From Spiroplasma cantharicola (GTDB lineage: Bacteria > Bacillota_I > Bacilli_A > Mycoplasmatales > Mycoplasmataceae): a DNA stretch of 64,000 nt. A program made the position numbers and the translations under genes. Each line of letters opens with the position of its first letter. Position 1 is the first letter of the stretch. The stretch spans positions 372,001 through 436,000 of the forward strand of contig NZ_CP012622.1 in the NCBI RefSeq assembly GCF_001281045.1, given 5' to 3'. Positions 23,960 to 34,230 of this stretch are shown here, one piece after another. Under the pieces are notes generated by a model. It made no database searches and was not told the DNA's origin. It was given only the letters and a program-made list of their open reading frames with translations.

Positions 23960-24886
23960 ATGGAAATAAATATAAGAAAATTTGTAAAAAAATTTAAGGC
24001 AAATCAAATAGGTGAATTAAATCTAGACATTAATTCAAACAAGATTACTGCCATACTTGGTTCAAGTGGCAGTGGTAAAAGTGTTTTAATAAATTCAATA
24101 ATAGGCTCTATAAGAAAGTTTAAAGGTAATATTATTATTAATGGAACATCAAGAAAAAAATTTACACATTACAAAATTAATAAGTTAATTAGTTTTTATA
24201 CACAAACCGATTTTTCACTTTATAGTGTTAATGTAGTCTTCTTTTTAAGAACTATGTGTATAGTTCTAGGAATAAAAAAAAGAGAAAGAGAGCAAAAAAT
24301 TGAATACTGATTAAAGTTTTTTGACTTATGAGATGCAAGAAAAAAAAGTATTAGTAAATTTTCATGAGGAATGAAAAATCGTTTGAATTTAATTTTATGC
24401 TTTATTAAAGAAGCGCAACTTATTATTATGGATGAACCTGGAGCAAATTTAGATTCTTATTGAAGGAATAAAATTAAAAATTTATTGATAGATTATAAAA
24501 AACAAGGGAAAACAATTATTATCACTGTGCATAATATTGATGAAATATCAGATATTATTGATGAATACATTATTTTAGAAGGTGGTAAGAAAATATTTGC
24601 AGGTACAAAAGAAAAACTAAATATTTATTCAAAATATAAATTATTTATTAAAGATCTTTTTGATGTACAAAAATTTAGAGAATTTTTGTTAGAAGAAGAT
24701 ATTATGTCCTTTAAATATGATAATGATGAAAATTCCTTAGTTATTGCTGTTGATAACTATAGACAAATAAATTACTTATTTTTATATTTAATTAAAAATA
24801 ATTTACCTCTTAATAATCTTATAAAATTACCAATTAATATGGAATCAATCCATAAGGCTTTAGAAAATAATGAATTAAATAAATAA
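23960..24886 (+). CDS. ABC transporter ATP-binding protein (CcmA-like)
   Basis: A 308-residue ATPase that powers the permease encoded just upstream. The start is ATG 23960; its ribosome site TTAGGAAG overlaps the permease stop. Walker A is GSSGSGKS near residues 34-41. The signature is unusual: FSWGMKNRL (Trp from TGA) in place of LSGGMKQR, so the first Gly is Trp. Walker B is LIIMDEPGANLD and the switch His is in TIIITVHNIDEISD. A C-terminal ~80-residue extension after the ATPase core resembles the accessory domain of drug/lantibiotic-type ATPases. It ends the operon; a terminator follows at 24935. Confidence 0.85.
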
Positions 24887-24934
24887 ATGTTTTATAATAA
24901 AAATTATAGTTATATAATTTACTTGTTTATTAAT

Positions 24935-24964
24935 AAAAAAAGATAACTTATGTTATCTTTTTTT
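24935..24964 (+). terminator. Terminator after the lipoprotein/ABC operon
   Basis: A perfect 13-bp stem (24935-24947 with 24952-24964) closes a TTAT loop and ends in seven T. An apparent ATG at 24950 lies inside it and is not the start of the next gene. Confidence 0.88.
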
Positions 24965-24994
24965 ATTAATTATAATATGGGAGCTAATAAACTT

Positions 24995-27721
24995 ATGAAT
25001 GAAGATAAATTTTTTACAAATAAAGATGAGCAAGAGCTTTTAACAGAAATTCAAAATGAAATTTTAACTTCAGACGAGGTTTATTTAATATATCCTTTTA
25101 TTTCAAAAACAATTCTAAATAAAATTTCTTTAACTTTTGATTATTGTTTAAAAAATAAAATAATAATAAAAATAATTTCTACTACTTTTGATGACTTATC
25201 TCAATTTAATAATTTATATGAGTTAAAAAAACTTGTCGAAAAGTATAGTAATATTCAAATAAAAATTGAAGATAATTTAGAAAAACATAGTGAAAGAATA
25301 CATATCAAAGCTGCTATTTTTAAAAGAAAAACAAATTTGGATAGTGCTATAATTGGTTCTTCAAATTTGACTTATAAAGGAATGATAAGTGGAAGAGAAT
25401 GAAATATTAAGATTATTTCAAGAGATAGTAATGATTTAGTTCAAAAAATGATAGAGGAATTTGATATACTTTGAAATGAAAATTTAGTGGATTTTTCAGA
25501 TGTGTATCAAAGAGATTTATTAATTCAAAAAGTAAAAGAAAATCAAGATCAAAAAAATAGCTTACAATTAACTAAAATAGATTCCTCAACTAATTATATT
25601 AAAAAAAATCTATATAAATTTCAAAAAGATATTATTGATAAACTTTCTTATAGAAGATTTCAGGGAAAAAATAAACATTTAATTGTAATGGCAACAGGAA
25701 CTGGAAAAACTCTAGTTTCAGCTTTTGATTTTAAAAGACAAATTGAAACTGTTAGTAAGAACCTAAGTATTTTATTTTTAGCTCATCAAAGAGAAATTGT
25801 TGATCAAGCATTAAAAACTTATAGAGAAGTTTTAAATGAACCAAATTTTGGAGAAGTATTGTATGATGGAAAAATAATAAGTGAAAAACCTTTACATCTT
25901 TTTGCAACTATTCAATCTCTTTCAAATAAGATAGATAATTTTTCAAAAGAACAATTTGATATATTAGTTTTTGATGAAGCACATCATATGGCCGCGAATT
26001 CTTTTGAGAGAACTTTTAATTTTTTTAAACCAAAGCAAATCATTGGTTTAACTGCAACTCCAGAAAGAGAGGATGGCAAAGACATTAAAAAATATTTTCA
26101 TAATGAGTTTGCATCAGAATTAAGATTATGGGACGCAATAAATCAAAAATTATTATGCTCTTTTGATTATTATTGTATTGACGATACCTCAACTGACTTG
26201 CAGGGTATAGATATAAATTCCGATAGAGAAATTTTTAGAAAAATTAATACTGATTCTAGAAATGAATTATTATATAAAACAATAGAAAAATATTTAGGTG
26301 TATATGCAAGACCTACTGCTTTAATTTTTTGTGTTACAATTGAACATGCAAATATTATTTCAAACTTTTTAAAACAGAAAAACTTAAAGGCAGAGTGCTT
26401 AACTGCAGAAAATAGTAAAGATAGAAAAAAAATATTATATGAATTTAGTACTGGAAGAATAAATTACTTATGTGTAGTAAATATTTTTAATGAAGGAATA
26501 GATATTCCAGAAATTAACACAATTATACTATTAAGACCAACAAATTCTAAAACAGTTTATTTACAACAACTAGGTAGAGGACTTAGAAAAACTGAATTAA
26601 AAAGCAAGTTAGAAGTTTATGATTTAATTTCAAATATTGATAATAAATATGATTTAACTTTAGGAATAAGAAATTTATTTAATTCAAAAATAATTGGCAC
26701 AAATTTTAATTCAATTAAAAATGGATTACCTTATAATTCAACAATTACTTTAGAAAAACACACAGAACAAATAATTTTACAAAGTCTAAAAAAATGATAT
26801 GGTAATAAAAACATCATTAAATCTAAAGTAGTAAAATATTATAATAAATATAAACACAAAGCTTTAGAAAAAATAATAGCTGATTATGAACTTTCTTTGC
26901 AAGATTTTTATAATGTTCTAGATGATTTATTTTTGAAAACTGCAAGAGAAATTATAAATTATAGTGCTAAAGAAAATAATACAAGTAGAAATAAAAATAT
27001 TTTAAAGCAGTTTATCTTTTTAGATAATTATCAAATTATAAATTATTTCTTAAAAAGATTAAAAGGACAAATTGATAGGAAACATATTGATTTAGATTTT
27101 GACAATTTACTTATGACCTCATTTTTATATGAGATTACAAGTATAGAAAAATTTTTAGATTTATATCCAAATTATTTAGAAATCAAAGATCTAATAGAGC
27201 ATTTTATTGAAAATAATAAGTTGATAGTAGAAGAATTAATATTAATTTTGGAATATAAATTAAAGTATGAAATATTAATTTTTGAAGAATCTAATAATAA
27301 ACTTTTATCTATAAATTCTACTTATACTGTAAAGCAATGTTTATCAGTAATAGGAAGAACTAATTTTTTACATTATAGAGATGAAATGAAAGTATTAACT
27401 TTTCAAGCTGGATATTTAACTTTTGATAATTCAAAACAAGTAATTTTGGCTGATGAAGATGGAAATGGTTATGGAAAATTAACAAAGTATGATCAAGATA
27501 ATAATAAATTTTATTGATCTATTCCTGAAAAAATGTCAATGGAACATAAAATAATAAAAGACTTTAGTAATGAGAAAATCAAAAAGTACTTATTTTTACA
27601 TGATAAGCAAAATTACGATCAAAAAAATATGTTCCTAAAATTATATAAATTTATTGGTATAGGACAATTTACAAAAATGCAAACAGAGAATTATTTAACA
27701 GCAGAATTTGATGTATTATAA
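24995..27721 (+). CDS. PLD-like / SF2 helicase / DUF3427 protein
   Basis: A 908-residue multidomain protein. I start it at ATG 24995 because GGGAG at 24978-24982 precedes it; ATG 24977 has no ribosome site and ATG 24950 is inside a terminator. The N-terminal ~160 residues form a phospholipase-D-like domain with an HIK and GSSNLT pair in place of a full HKD motif. A superfamily-2 helicase follows: motif I MATGTGKT, motif II DEAH, motif III TAT, and motif VI QQLGRGLRKT. The C-terminal part is DUF3427 (LTFQAGYLTFD, then ADEDGNGYGKLTKYD). Such fusions are thought to act on DNA in repair or defence. It stands alone, with tag 10 bases beyond on the other strand. Confidence 0.88.
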
Positions 27722-27731
27722 TTCTATTTTA

Positions 27732-28283
27732 TTAATCTTTAAAAGAACAATAATTTAAATGATCATTTACTATTCCAATTGCTTGAAGAAAAGAATATAC
27801 CGTTGTTTTTCCTAAAAAGGAAAAGCCATTTACTTTTAATTCTTTACTTATTTTTATTGATAAATCAGAAAAAGAAGGGTTTATTTCTTCTTTAGTATTT
27901 GAATTATTTATTATTTCATTATTAGTAAATCCTCATATAAAGTTACTAAAACTCTTGTAATTTTCTTGAATTTTAATGAAAGCTTTTGCGTTATTAATAG
28001 CAGCTTTTATTTTTAGTTTATTTCTAATAATTCCTGGATTTAGCATTAATTGCTCTTTTTTAGTTTCATCATAAAGAGCAATTTTATGATAATCTCACTG
28101 GTCAAAAGCTGTTCTAAAATTCTCTCTCTTTTTTAGAATAATATCTCAACTTAATCCAGATTGATTTAATTCTAAAATCAACATTTCAAATAGTAGTTTA
28201 TCATCATAAACTGGTTTACCTCATTCATTATCATGATATTGTTGATTTAATATATTTTTATTAGCTCACATACATCTTTGCAT
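27732..28283 (-). CDS. tag: DNA-3-methyladenine glycosylase I
   Basis: A 183-residue base-excision repair enzyme that removes 3-methyladenine from DNA. The start is ATG 28283-28281 behind AAAAGGATT. The family sequence is clear: MQRCMWAN (the zinc Cys plus Trp), then YHDNEWGKPVYDD, FEMLILELNQSGLSW, and near the end SFLGKTTVYSFLQAIGIVNDH, followed by the C-terminal zinc Cys in NYCSF. Many Trp codons are TGA, which fragment the frame under the standard code. It converges on the PLD-helicase gene, 10 bases away, so two DNA-maintenance genes meet tail to tail. Confidence 0.93.
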
Positions 28284-28450
28284 CGTTTTTTAATCCTTTT
28301 AGTATTTAAATACATTTAAATTATATATAAAAGATTTATCTATAGATTTTAAATTAATATTTAAGTTTAAATTTATAGCCTTTATGCCAAAATTCCATAA
28401 TTTGTTAAATTTAAATTTATAAAAAAATTCAAATTTTTAGATAATTTAGT

Positions 28451-28456
28451 TATAAT
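28451..28456 (+). promoter_or_regulatory. Promoter -10 box of nusA operon
   Basis: TATAAT at 28451-28456 with a weak -35 (TTCAAA, 28428-28433) 17 bases upstream. Transcription would begin near 28463, just ahead of a terminator-like hairpin. Confidence 0.6.
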
Positions 28457-28476
28457 TAAAGTGTCATATTCAAATT

Positions 28477-28500
28477 AAAAGAAGACGCAAGTCTTCTTTT
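28477..28500 (+). promoter_or_regulatory. Terminator-like hairpin with GCAA tetraloop in nusA leader
   Basis: A perfect 10-bp stem (28477-28486 with 28491-28500) closes a GCAA (GNRA-type) tetraloop and ends in TTTTATATTT. No plus-strand gene precedes it, and tag starts far away on the other strand, so it sits in the nusA 5' leader, between the -10 box and the start at 28548. It looks like an attenuator. NusA is known to stimulate pausing and intrinsic termination, so feedback control is a reasonable inference. Confidence 0.65.
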
Positions 28501-28547
28501 ATATTTGTTAAACATAATTGACAAAAAATATAGGAGGATTAAAAGCC

Positions 28548-29897
28548 ATGACAGATGGTGCAAAACTATTAGATGCGATTTTTGAAATCGTACAAGATAA
28601 AAAAATAGATAAAGATATTGTTTTAGAGGGTATTAAAGAGGGTTTTCAAAAAGCATATGAAAAGTCATTTGACCCTGAAGCAACAGTAAGAGTAGATATT
28701 GATCAAAATACTGGTCAAGTTAAGGTATTTAAGATTTTAACTGTTGTTCAAAAAATCGAAGATGAATGACTAGAAATTGGGTTAAATACTGCTAAGGAAC
28801 TTTATGGTGAAAATGTTTCAATTGGTGATAATGTATATGAACCAGTTGAATTTCAAGAGGATTTTTCAAAAATTGCTGTAATGCAAGTTGGACAAATTAT
28901 TAAGCAAAAAATCCGTGAAGGTGAAAAAAATAAAATTTATCAAGAATTTTTATCAAAAAATCACGAAATTGTTGGTGGATTTGTTAAAGATATTACAGAA
29001 AACAGTTATTTAGTAGATATTAATGGTTCAATTATTCCCATTTGAAATAAAAAAATCATTCCAGGAGAAGATTTTGATATTGATGACAGAATTTGCTTCT
29101 ATATTGAAGAAGTTTCAAGAGATAATAAACATTCCCAAATTCAAGCTTCAAGAATCCATCCAGAATTCTTAACTAGATTAATGGAAACTGAAGTACCTGA
29201 AATTTCTGAGGGTATTGTTGAAGTTAAGTCAGTTGCAAGAGAACCTGGACATAGAGCAAAAATAGCTGTATTTTCACATGAAGAAGGTGTTGATCCAATT
29301 GGAAGTTGTGTTGGAGCATCGGGGAGCAGAATTAAAAATATTACTAAAGAATTAAATGGTGAAAAAATTGATGTTGTTTTATGAAATGAAGATAAAAAAA
29401 CATTTGTAATGAATTCATTAGCACCAGTTAAAGTAATAAGCATTGATATTAATGAAGAAAATAATGAATGTTTTATTGTTGTTCCAAATGAGCAATTATC
29501 ATTGGCAATTGGTAAAAAAGGTATGGCAGCTCGATTAGTTGCAAATCTTGTAAATATGAAAATTAATATTTTTTCATTAGAAAATGCTAAAGAAAAAGAT
29601 ATTGAAATTAAATGAAATGGAAATATTGATGAGGCAGAATTAAGTAATCCAGACTTCTTAAGTAAGGTAAATAAAAGAAGAGAAAAAACAGCGGGTAATT
29701 TTAATAAGGATAAAAATTTTGCTAAAAAACAAGATGAAACAGAAGAAATTGTTTTTGTTGAAGAAGATAAGTCAATTGATGAAATTCAAGCATCAATTGC
29801 AGCATTTGAAAGTCTAAGTGAAGCAGATAATACTTTTGAATTTGAAGAAAGCATTGATAGTGATGATGATAGTTATGATTCATACTATGAGAAATAA
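28548..29897 (+). CDS. nusA: Transcription termination/antitermination factor NusA
   Basis: A 449-residue RNA-polymerase-binding factor that controls pausing, termination and antitermination. I start it at ATG 28548, 10 bases after AGGAGG (28532-28537). The N-terminal polymerase-binding domain comes first (LLDAIFEIVQDKKIDKDIVLEGIKEG is its family start, quoted here in part), then S1, KH1 (EEGVDPIGSCVGASGSRIK) and KH2 (NEQLSLAIGKKGMAARL). The last ~110 residues are an acidic tail without the AR repeats of enterobacteria. It heads nusA-ylxR-ylxQ-infB-rbfA. rimP, which often precedes nusA, is absent here, replaced by a leader with a hairpin. Confidence 0.96.
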
Positions 29898-29907
29898 TTT
29901 TTAAAAT

Positions 29908-30177
29908 ATGTCAAAAGATATTAGTCTTAGAAAAGATGCTGCATCTAATAAGATGTATCCAAAAATTGAATTAATTAGAATTGTTAAAAATAAAAGTGGT
30001 GACATTTTTATTGATAATACAAAAAAAGCTAATGGTAGAGGTGTATATATAAGACCAACAATTGAAGCAGTTGAAAAGGTAAGAAAAACTAAAGCTTTAG
30101 AAAGAAATTTGAAGACTAGTTTAGAAAATGAATTCTATGAAAAACTCTTAGAAGAGGTAAAATTAAATTGGGACTAA
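29908..30177 (+). CDS. ylxR: YlxR family RNA-binding protein (DUF448)
   Basis: An 89-residue basic protein of the YlxR/RnpM family, always found between nusA and infB in low-GC Gram-positive bacteria; B. subtilis YlxR binds RNase P RNA. The family core is present: LRKDAAS near the start, KIELIRIVKN, and GRGVYIRPT. The usual opening RxC motif is changed here (Cys replaced by Asp in RKDAAS). It begins 10 bases after nusA without a clear ribosome site, suggesting coupling, and overlaps ylxQ by 10 bases. Confidence 0.88.
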   Translation: MSKDISLRKDAASNKMYPKIELIRIVKNKSGDIFIDNTKKANGRGVYIRPTIEAVEKVRKTKALERNLKTSLENEFYEKLLEEVKLNWD

Positions 30178-30476
30178 ATATTGATAAATTATTAGGCTCA
30201 ATAGGAATGATTTCATCTTCAGGTAAACTAGTTTATGGTGAAAAACTTTTTGATTGCATTAAGCAAAAAAAAGTAAAACTTGTACTAACAACTTCCGATA
30301 TGGGAAAAACTCAATTAAAGAAAATCAATGATAAGACAAATTTTTATAATATTAGAGTTATTAATAATTTATTTGACTCTCAACAACTAAACAAAGCTAT
30401 TGGAAAAAGCAATATTAAAAGTATTGGAATTAATGATGATAATTTTGTAAAGTTAATTCTAAAAAACATTGAATAA
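30168..30476 (+). CDS. ylxQ: L7Ae-like RNA-binding protein YlxQ, TTG start
   Basis: A 102-residue protein of the L7Ae/L30e family, which binds kink-turn RNA. The start is TTG 30168, supported by AGAGG at 30152-30157 and by the family opening IDKLLGSIGMISSSGKLVYGE (quoted in part elsewhere as GLIGLA-type). It overlaps the end of ylxR. The K-turn-binding core would be around KVKLVLTTSDMGKTQLKKI. The gene lies in the usual order between ylxR and infB and stops 16 bases before infB. Confidence 0.83.
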   Translation: MGLNIDKLLGSIGMISSSGKLVYGEKLFDCIKQKKVKLVLTTSDMGKTQLKKINDKTNFYNIRVINNLFDSQQLNKAIGKSNIKSIGINDDNFVKLILKNIE

Positions 30477-30492
30477 GAAAGGAGAAGTAGTT

Positions 30493-32358
30493 ATGGCAAA
30501 AAATATTAAACAAAATAATAATAAAAATCAGCAATCTAAGAATAAGTCAAAAGCTCATAGTGCTAACTTAAAGAATCAATTAAAGCAAACAACAGAAACT
30601 GGTTTAATTGATGGTATTTTTGTTTATACAGAACCACTATCAATTGCAGAATTTGCAAAAAAATTAAATAAGGGCCCAGCTGAAATCGTAAAATGATTTT
30701 TTACAAATGGTTCAATGGTAACTCAAAATCAAATTCTGTCAGAAGAACAAATGGGAGAGTTATGTATTGAATTTGGATATGATTTTAAAAAGGAAACTAC
30801 TGTTACTAAAGAAAATATATTTGAAACTTTTAATGAAAAAGATGATCCAAAGGATTTAACATCAAAACCACCAATAGTAACTATTATGGGTCATGTCGAT
30901 CATGGTAAAACAACTTTATTAGACTCAATAAGAAATGCAAATGTCACTGAGGGAGAATTCGGGGGAATTACTCAACATATTGGAGCTTATCAAACAACAA
31001 TTAAATCAAATAAAATTACTTTTATTGACACACCAGGGCACGAAGCCTTCACAGAAATGCGTGCAAGAGGAAGTGAAGTTACTGATATAGTAATTCTAGT
31101 TGTTGCAGCTGACGATGGAGTAATGCCTCAAACTGAAGAAGCAATTGACCATGCAAAAGCAGCAAATGTTCCAATAATTGTTTTTGTTAATAAAATTGAT
31201 AAGCAAGGTGCAGATCCAAATAAAGTAAAAATGGAATTAATGAATTATGGAATAGTTGCTGAAGAATATGGTGGAGATATTCCATTTATTGAGGGTTCTG
31301 CAAAAGGAAAATTAGGACTTGATACTTTGTTAGAAACAATTTTATTAATTTCAGAGTTAAAAGATCTAAAAGCAAACGCTAATAAATTTGCAAGAGGAAC
31401 TGTTATTGAAGCAAAATTAGATAAAAATAGGGGTCCTGTTGCAACAATTTTAGTACAAGATGGTACTTTAAAAATTAGAGATATCATTATTGCTGGGGGA
31501 ACTTTTGGAACTATTAAAGATTTAGAAAATGAAAATAAAACTAAATTAAATCAAGTATCACCTGGTCAACCAGCTGTTATTATTGGTTTAAATGATGTTC
31601 CAAAAGCTGGAGATAAATTTATTATTGTTACTGAAGAAAAAATGGCAAGAGATATTGCTAAAGCTCAATTTGAAAAACAACAAAATGAAGCAAGACAAAA
31701 AAATCAGACATTTACTCTAGATTCAATAAAAAATAAAATTGAATCTGGTGAATTAAAATCAATTAATATAATTTTAAAAGCGGATACTCAAGGGACTGTT
31801 GAGGCAGTTAGAAACTCAATGTTAAAAATTAGTATTGAGGGAGTAAAAATTAATGTAATTCGTGCAACAGTTGGAGCAATATCTGTAAGTGATGTTACAT
31901 TAGCTTTAGCATCTGATGCTTTAATTTATGGATTTAACGTTAGACCAACTTCACAAGTAAGACAAAAGGCTGAAGAAGATGGTGTTGAAATAAGATTACA
32001 CAATATTATTTATAAATTAATTGAAGAAATTGCAGAAGCTGCAACTGGTATGTTAGACCCTATTTTTGAAGAAAAGTCACTTGGAGAAGCACAAGTAAGA
32101 CAGCTATTTAGACATTCACAAGTAGGAACTATAGCAGGATGTAGAATAATGAGCGGAGTTGTACCTCGTTCCTCAAAAATTCACATTTTAAGAGATGGGA
32201 TAGTTGTTTATAGTGGAGAAATATCTTCTTTAAAAAATAAAAAAGAAGATATAAAAGAAGCTAAAGAAGGACAAGAATGTGGTATTACAATTAAAAACTT
32301 TAATGATTTAAAAGAAAATGATATTATAGAAGCATATAAGGTAGAAGAGGTGAAATAA
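30493..32358 (+). CDS. infB: Translation initiation factor IF-2
   Basis: A 621-residue GTPase that places initiator tRNA on the ribosome. The start is ATG 30493, with AAGGAGAAG at 30478-30486; an earlier in-frame ATG at 30469 lies upstream of that site and is rejected. After a short, Asn/Lys-rich N-terminus comes an IF2_N domain ([20 protein letters not shown]). The G domain has G1 [10 protein letters not shown]3 DTPGHEAF, and G4 NKID. The C-terminal fMet-tRNA-binding domain includes [15 protein letters not shown]. The protein lacks the long N-terminal extension of E. coli IF-2, which is normal in Mollicutes. Confidence 0.97.
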
Positions 32359-32360
32359 TT

Positions 32361-32705
32361 ATGGCAAAGGATATAAAAATTGAAAGAACTCAATCAACTA
32401 TTTTGAGAGAGTTAAACTTAATTTTGCAAAGAGAATTTCCAGATAGTGAATACTTAAATTCATTGACAATTCACGAAGTAAGATTATCAAATGATATGGG
32501 TCACGCAAAGATTTTTTATTCATCAATGGATGTTAATTCAAACAAAGATGCAATAAAAGCTGAAATTGATGAAAACTTGAAAGAAATTAGAATGATTCTT
32601 GCAAGTAAAGTTGAAATGAGAAGTGTGCCAGAATTAACATTTGAATTTGATAAAACTTTAGAAAACGCTAATAAAATTGAAAAAATATTAAAAGATATTA
32701 AATAG
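32361..32705 (+). CDS. rbfA: Ribosome-binding factor A
   Basis: A 114-residue KH-fold protein that helps mature the 30S subunit by binding near 16S rRNA helix 1. It starts 2 bases after infB, with AGAGGTG inside the end of that gene as ribosome site. The sequence fits: an opening that resembles RTQSTILRELNLILQREF, the VRLSNDMGHAKIFYS strand-turn, and RMILASKVEMRSVPELTFEF near the end. It is the last gene of the nusA operon and is followed by a strong bidirectional terminator. Confidence 0.95.
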   Translation: MAKDIKIERTQSTILRELNLILQREFPDSEYLNSLTIHEVRLSNDMGHAKIFYSSMDVNSNKDAIKAEIDENLKEIRMILASKVEMRSVPELTFEFDKTLENANKIEKILKDIK

Positions 32706-32738
32706 AAAAAACCTGCATTTATATGCAGGTTTTTTCTA
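32703..32738. terminator. Bidirectional terminator between rbfA and ECF-like gene
   Basis: A perfect 16-bp stem (32703-32718 with 32723-32738) closes a TTAT loop with T-runs on both strands. It overlaps the rbfA stop and ends just before the stop of the minus-strand gene. Confidence 0.9.
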
Positions 32739-32739
32739 T

Positions 32740-33414
32740 TTATTTTAGCAATTTTTCAGTTAATAATTGAATTCTATTAGTAGTGAGTGTGAATAAAATA
32801 ATTGCAAATAGATCAAATACCATAAAACTTAATCATGAATGAAAAAATTTAAAGATACCATATATTTCACCATATTCAATATATGATATTAAATAATTTA
32901 AAAATGCTGAGCTTAATGGACCGAAAATAAATACTAACATTCCTGAGAATACTAGTGAGATACTTCTATTAAAAGAAGCATTTTTACTATAAACTCGAAA
33001 TACTTTATCGTATATTAATCAAAAAAGTAATACTCATATTGCTAATCCAATTCCAGAAACAATCCTAAATAATGGACTGTAACCTCAGATTAGAAATTGG
33101 AGCAAACCATCTAACAAACCTATTATCATACCCCAGTATATACCTACCACTTGAAAGCTTATAGCAATAACAAAGTATTTTAGGACAAAACCTACATTTA
33201 CTCCAGTAATATATAATGGAATAATTACATTTATTAAACTAACAGCTGTGGACATACTTAGTAACAAACTGACAAGAGTTATTTTTAGAGTCTCACTCTT
33301 AAATCTTGTATGTCTGTTTGACTTCTTTAGTTTGCTGAATTCATAGTCAATATCGATTGATTCCATTGTTTGAATCAATTCTTGTTCTTGACTATTATTA
33401 TCAGTCATCTTCAT
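32740..33414 (-). CDS. Six-helix membrane protein, probable ECF transporter S component
   Basis: A 224-residue membrane protein. I start it at ATG 33414-33412 with AAAGGAG upstream; a TTG at 33420 is too close to that site. About 45 charged residues come first (MKMTDNNSQEQELIQTME), then six helices. The spacing and the Gly-rich YWGMIIGLLDGLLQFLIWG segment resemble substrate-binding S components of energy-coupling-factor vitamin transporters, which pair with a shared EcfA/EcfT module encoded elsewhere. Folate, riboflavin or another vitamin could be the substrate; this cannot be read from sequence. An unrelated membrane protein remains possible. Divergent from rsmE. Confidence 0.55.
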
Positions 33415-33511
33415 TGTCAAATTCTCCTTTTAAACAAACAATTTTATAGAATTCAAATAATATTCACCTCAATAAATATTATATTATAATATATAAAGAA
33501 TTGGAGTTATT

Positions 33512-34228
33512 ATGCATAGTTTCTTTTTAGATAGAATTGAAGATAATTATTTTGAAATAGTAAATGATAATTTTCATCATATAAAAAATGTTATTAAATT
33601 AAAAGAAGATGAGCAAATATTTTGTATTTATAAAAATGAAAAATATTTATGTAGTATTTTTTCAATAAGGGAAAATTCCTGTAAAGCAAAAATAATTTCA
33701 AAGATAAAATCATCTAAAAAGAATTATAAAGTAAATTTAATTTTAGGAATTATTAGAGAACAAAAATGAGATTTTGTTCTTCAAAAAGCAACAGAACTTG
33801 GTGTAGATAATATTATTCCAGTTGAGTTTAAAAGAAATGTTGTAAAAATAGATATAAAAAATGAACCAAAAAAATTAACTAGGTGATATACAATTTGTGA
33901 AAGTGCTGCTAAACAATCAAAAAGAATTGATATTCCAACAATAAATTCAATAGTTAGAAATTTAGAAGAGCTTGAAAATTATAAGGCAGATATTAACTTA
34001 GTTTGTTGAGAAGAGGAAACAAGTGAGTTTCTTAAAAAAGAGATTATTAAGGAATTTAAATCAATTAATATAATTATCGGTCCTGAAGGTGGCATTGATG
34101 ATCAAGAAATCAAGAAATTGAATAATATTGGCTATAAGAGTATTGGTTTAGGAGATAATATAATGAGAGCTGAAACAGCACCACTCTTTGTATTGAGTTG
34201 TTTAAGCTATGAAAAGAATGGGGGATAA
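33512..34228 (+). CDS. rsmE: 16S rRNA m3U1498 methyltransferase RsmE
   Basis: A 238-residue SPOUT methyltransferase that modifies U1498 of 16S rRNA with SAM. The start is ATG 33512, behind TTGGAG. The N-terminal PUA-like domain opens MHSFFLDRI and includes HHIKNVIKLKEDE. The SPOUT knot has the diagnostic IIGPEGGIDDQEI, and the ending is ILGDNIMRAETAP-like (here IGLGDNIMRAETAPLFVLS). KATELGVDNIIPVE is also typical. It seems to be the first gene of an operon with the two unknown proteins that follow, starting 2 bases after this stop. Confidence 0.94.
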
Positions 34229-34230
34229 TT

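Noticed and set aside
24950..24994. ATG 24950 or ATG 24977 as start of the helicase gene
   Set aside because: 24950 lies inside the hairpin of the preceding terminator, and 24977 has no ribosome site. ATG 24995 has GGGAG upstream.
30469..30492. ATG 30469 as infB start
   Set aside because: The ribosome site AAGGAGAAG lies downstream of it, and IF-2 homology begins after ATG 30493.
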